Shown here: one piece after another, positions 6,242-7,123 of the stretch | Layout of the letters: every line of letters starts with the position of its first letter | Position numbering within the stretch: the stretch's first letter is position 1 | Assembly: GCA_003497505.1 (NCBI GenBank) | Contig: DNNV01000133.1 | Location: 1-7,123 of the forward strand | Direction: 5' to 3' | Source of the DNA: Clostridiales bacterium | GTDB taxonomy: Bacteria > Bacillota > Clostridia > Tissierellales > Sedimentibacteraceae | Length of the DNA: 7,123 nucleotides | The notes under the pieces: model-generated | What the model saw: the letters and a program-made list of their open reading frames with translations, nothing else | The model's database searches: none | What the model was told of the DNA's origin: nothing | Position numbers and translations under genes: made by a program

Positions 6242-6607
6242 ATGAGGGAAATTATAAGAAGTGATATTAATGAGGATTGGGTACATTCTGGGATTGTTGA
6301 GGCTGGCGATTTTGCTTTCATAAATTATTGTGTTGGAAATATTGGACAGCCTATTGAAAATCAAATTAATGGTGCATTTGATCATTTAGAGAGGCGACTA
6401 AAATCAATCGGTTTAACTTTAGAATCAGTAGTTAAGATTGATTGTATGTTTAGGGATATTTGGAATATACCAGTGATGGAAAAGGTAATAAAAGAAAGAT
6501 TTAATGGTAAGTATCCTGCACGAAAATCAATACAAACAGAATTTGCTCATCACGGAGGAGAAGAGGGGCTTCAATTCCAGCTTGACGCTATGGCATTTAA
6601 GGGGTAA
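6242..6607 (+). CDS. RidA-family (YjgF/UK114) protein
   Basis: The ATG at 6242 is preceded by CGGAGG (6228-6233) at an 8-nt spacing. The 121-residue product has the usual RidA length and no export signal. Family features are the FINYCVGNIGQPIENQINGAF core (about 27-47), in which the partner-strand and helix are typical, the FRDIWNIPVMEKVIKERF segment (70-87), and YPARKSI (91-97), where Arg94 corresponds to the substrate-binding arginine of RidA. RidA enzymes are cytosolic trimers that hydrolyse reactive enamine/imine intermediates released by PLP enzymes. Here the N-terminal 'GPY' region of classical RidA is not recognisable, and the C-terminal strand reads FQLDAMAF, with Asp115 where RidA usually has Glu. 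It may therefore be a divergent Rid subgroup with another substrate. It has its own promoter and is transcribed away from the integrase scar; no metabolic partner gene is adjacent. Confidence 0.85.
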   Translation: MREIIRSDINEDWVHSGIVEAGDFAFINYCVGNIGQPIENQINGAFDHLERRLKSIGLTLESVVKIDCMFRDIWNIPVMEKVIKERFNGKYPARKSIQTEFAHHGGEEGLQFQLDAMAFKG

Positions 6608-6868
6608 CCTCTCATTATAAATATCGCCTGTAGGCAGATGGTAAAATAGTAACCGTTCTATAATGCTATATTATCAACACTATTCTTTAACATAGCATAA
6701 AAAATATTTTAAGTTAGGGCAGCCATACACCAAAGTGTAGGTTCTGCCCTTGTTTTTACTTTATCCTGCCAGCTCGTGTAATGACTCAGTAATTTACTGC
6801 TCATAAGAGGTGGCTATTTTATATTATATGCTTGTATAACTTAGAGGTTATACTTCTAAAAATCTAAT
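6608..6868. other. Non-coding stretch with inverted repeats
   Basis: No credible gene lies in these 261 bases. Besides the terminator at 6716-6757 it holds ATGCTAT (6663-6669) / ATAGCAT (6692-6698), the 13-bp near-palindrome CAGTAA-T-TTACTG (6787-6799), and GTATAAC (6834-6840) / GTTATAC (6847-6853). The last could form a hairpin just after the minus-strand Arg/Cys-rich gene, but no clean T tract follows it in that direction. No function is assigned. Confidence 0.5.
6716..6757 (+). terminator. Strong intrinsic terminator downstream of the RidA-family gene
   Basis: A 7-bp outer stem AGGGCAG (6716-6722) / CTGCCCT (6744-6750) and an inner stem CC...TACAC / GTGTA...GG around a CAAA loop (6731-6734) make a long, slightly bulged hairpin followed by TTGTTTTTA. 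The U-rich tail is on the plus strand only. It lies 108 nt after the RidA stop codon, so it ends that transcript or a separate short RNA. Confidence 0.8.
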
Positions 6869-7120
6869 CTATCTAAAACAGCAACAGCATCTGTTACGTC
6901 TATTTCTTTCTTCGTCTCTATCTTCGAGTAATTCTCCTAGACAATCGAAAACACAGTCACAATCCCGTCTGTTTCTTTCGCCACGAACATCTTCGTCTCT
7001 ACGGCAACGATTACGCCTACGTCTATTTCTGTCTTCGTCTCTGCCTTCGAGTAATTCTTCTAAACAATCGAAAACACAATCGCAATCGCATCTTCTTCTA
7101 TTTCTTTCTCTACTACACAT
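6869..7120 (-). CDS. Arg/Cys-rich protein with two 41-residue repeats
   Basis: The product has 83 residues from the ATG at 7120 (MCSRERNRRR); the ribosome binding site lies beyond the window edge. About 29% of residues are Arg, and there are 13 Cys. Residues 12-34 and 53-75 are copies of one unit at an offset of 41: D-C-D-C-V-F-D-C-L-x-E-L-L-E then R-D-E-x-R-N-R-R. Each copy has a Cys cluster, a short amphipathic LxELLE helix, and a mixed-charge Arg/Asp/Glu/Asn linker. The protein ends CCCCFR. There is no signal peptide or membrane segment. I do not recognise a defined family. The CDCDCVFDC cluster followed by a short helix recalls small Cys-rich spore coat or exosporium proteins of Firmicutes (CotY/CotZ-like), which crosslink through disulfides; metal or nucleic-acid binding are alternatives. 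The DNA repeats are also well conserved, which supports a recent duplication of a real gene. Confidence 0.7.
   Translation of the reverse strand: MCSRERNRRRCDCDCVFDCLEELLEGRDEDRNRRRRNRCRRDEDVRGERNRRDCDCVFDCLGELLEDRDEERNRRNRCCCCFR
6896..6964 (-). repeat. Direct repeat copy 2 inside the Arg/Cys-rich gene
   Basis: This 69-bp copy matches 7019-7087 at 62 of 69 positions by my hand alignment, with no gaps and an offset of 123 bp (41 codons). It encodes the C-terminal repeat unit (residues 53-75). Confidence 0.85.
7019..7087 (-). repeat. Direct repeat copy 1 inside the Arg/Cys-rich gene
   Basis: This is the partner of 6896-6964 and encodes the N-terminal repeat unit (residues 12-34). Most of the seven differences are transitions, consistent with an in-frame tandem duplication. 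Confidence 0.85.
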
Positions 7121-7123
7121 AAA

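Noticed and set aside
6896..7087. Pair of similar 69-bp segments as a possible CRISPR or IS repeat
   Set aside because: There are only two copies, in frame within one reading frame and separated by coding sequence, so this is an internal gene duplication.

Overview
The window looks like a chromosomal segment of a low-GC, anaerobic, Gram-positive bacterium of the Clostridia type. The grounds are AT-rich intergenic DNA, strong GGAGG-type ribosome binding sites, a FeoB-associated Cys-rich small membrane protein, and a clostridial-style fused CoA-disulfide reductase/sulfurtransferase under an ArsR-family regulator. I cannot name the genus from sequence alone; a Sedimentibacter- or Tissierella-like organism is only a guess.

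Layout, left to right. (1) 1-182: a 50-residue FeoB-associated Cys-rich membrane protein with its own intrinsic terminator, probably the tail of a feo iron-uptake operon lying to the left. (2) 245-826: an unrecognised 193-residue protein built from two copies of one beta-rich module, each ending in a T-x-S-I-P-P-Q signature. (3) 3694-886, minus strand: a two-gene operon, arsR-type repressor then an 831-residue four-domain sulfur enzyme (CoA-disulfide reductase, rhodanese, TusA, DsrE2). A bidirectional terminator at 844-878 separates it from gene 2. (4) 3872-4204: a divergently transcribed thioredoxin-like protein with a CGVC active site. (5) 5160-4201, minus strand: a stand-alone UvrC N-terminal-half protein (GIY-YIG nuclease, Cho-like), convergent with the thioredoxin gene; the two stop codons share one TTAA. 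(6) 5218-6094, minus strand: the ruins of a mobile-element lysogeny module, namely a tyrosine integrase broken by two frameshifts, a nonsense codon and an internal deletion, preceded by what looks like the C-terminal tail of an XRE-family repressor. (7) 6242-6607: an intact RidA-family gene with a good extended -10 promoter right beside the scar. (8) 6608-6868: non-coding, with one strong terminator hairpin. (9) 7120-6869, minus strand: an Arg/Cys-rich protein made of two copies of a 41-residue unit.

Functionally, the centre of the window is a reactive-sulfur/thiol redox locus. An ArsR repressor without the classical arsenic-binding motif controls a persulfide/CoA-disulfide enzyme that carries its own sulfur-relay domains, and a thioredoxin-like gene is read from the opposite side of the same 177-bp intergenic region. 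The remaining genes (iron-related small protein, Cho-like nuclease, RidA, two internally duplicated unknowns) appear to be independent units. The most interesting unknowns are the two internally duplicated proteins and the fused sulfur enzyme with its unusual regulator. I found no CRISPR array, tRNA, rRNA or intact mobile element.
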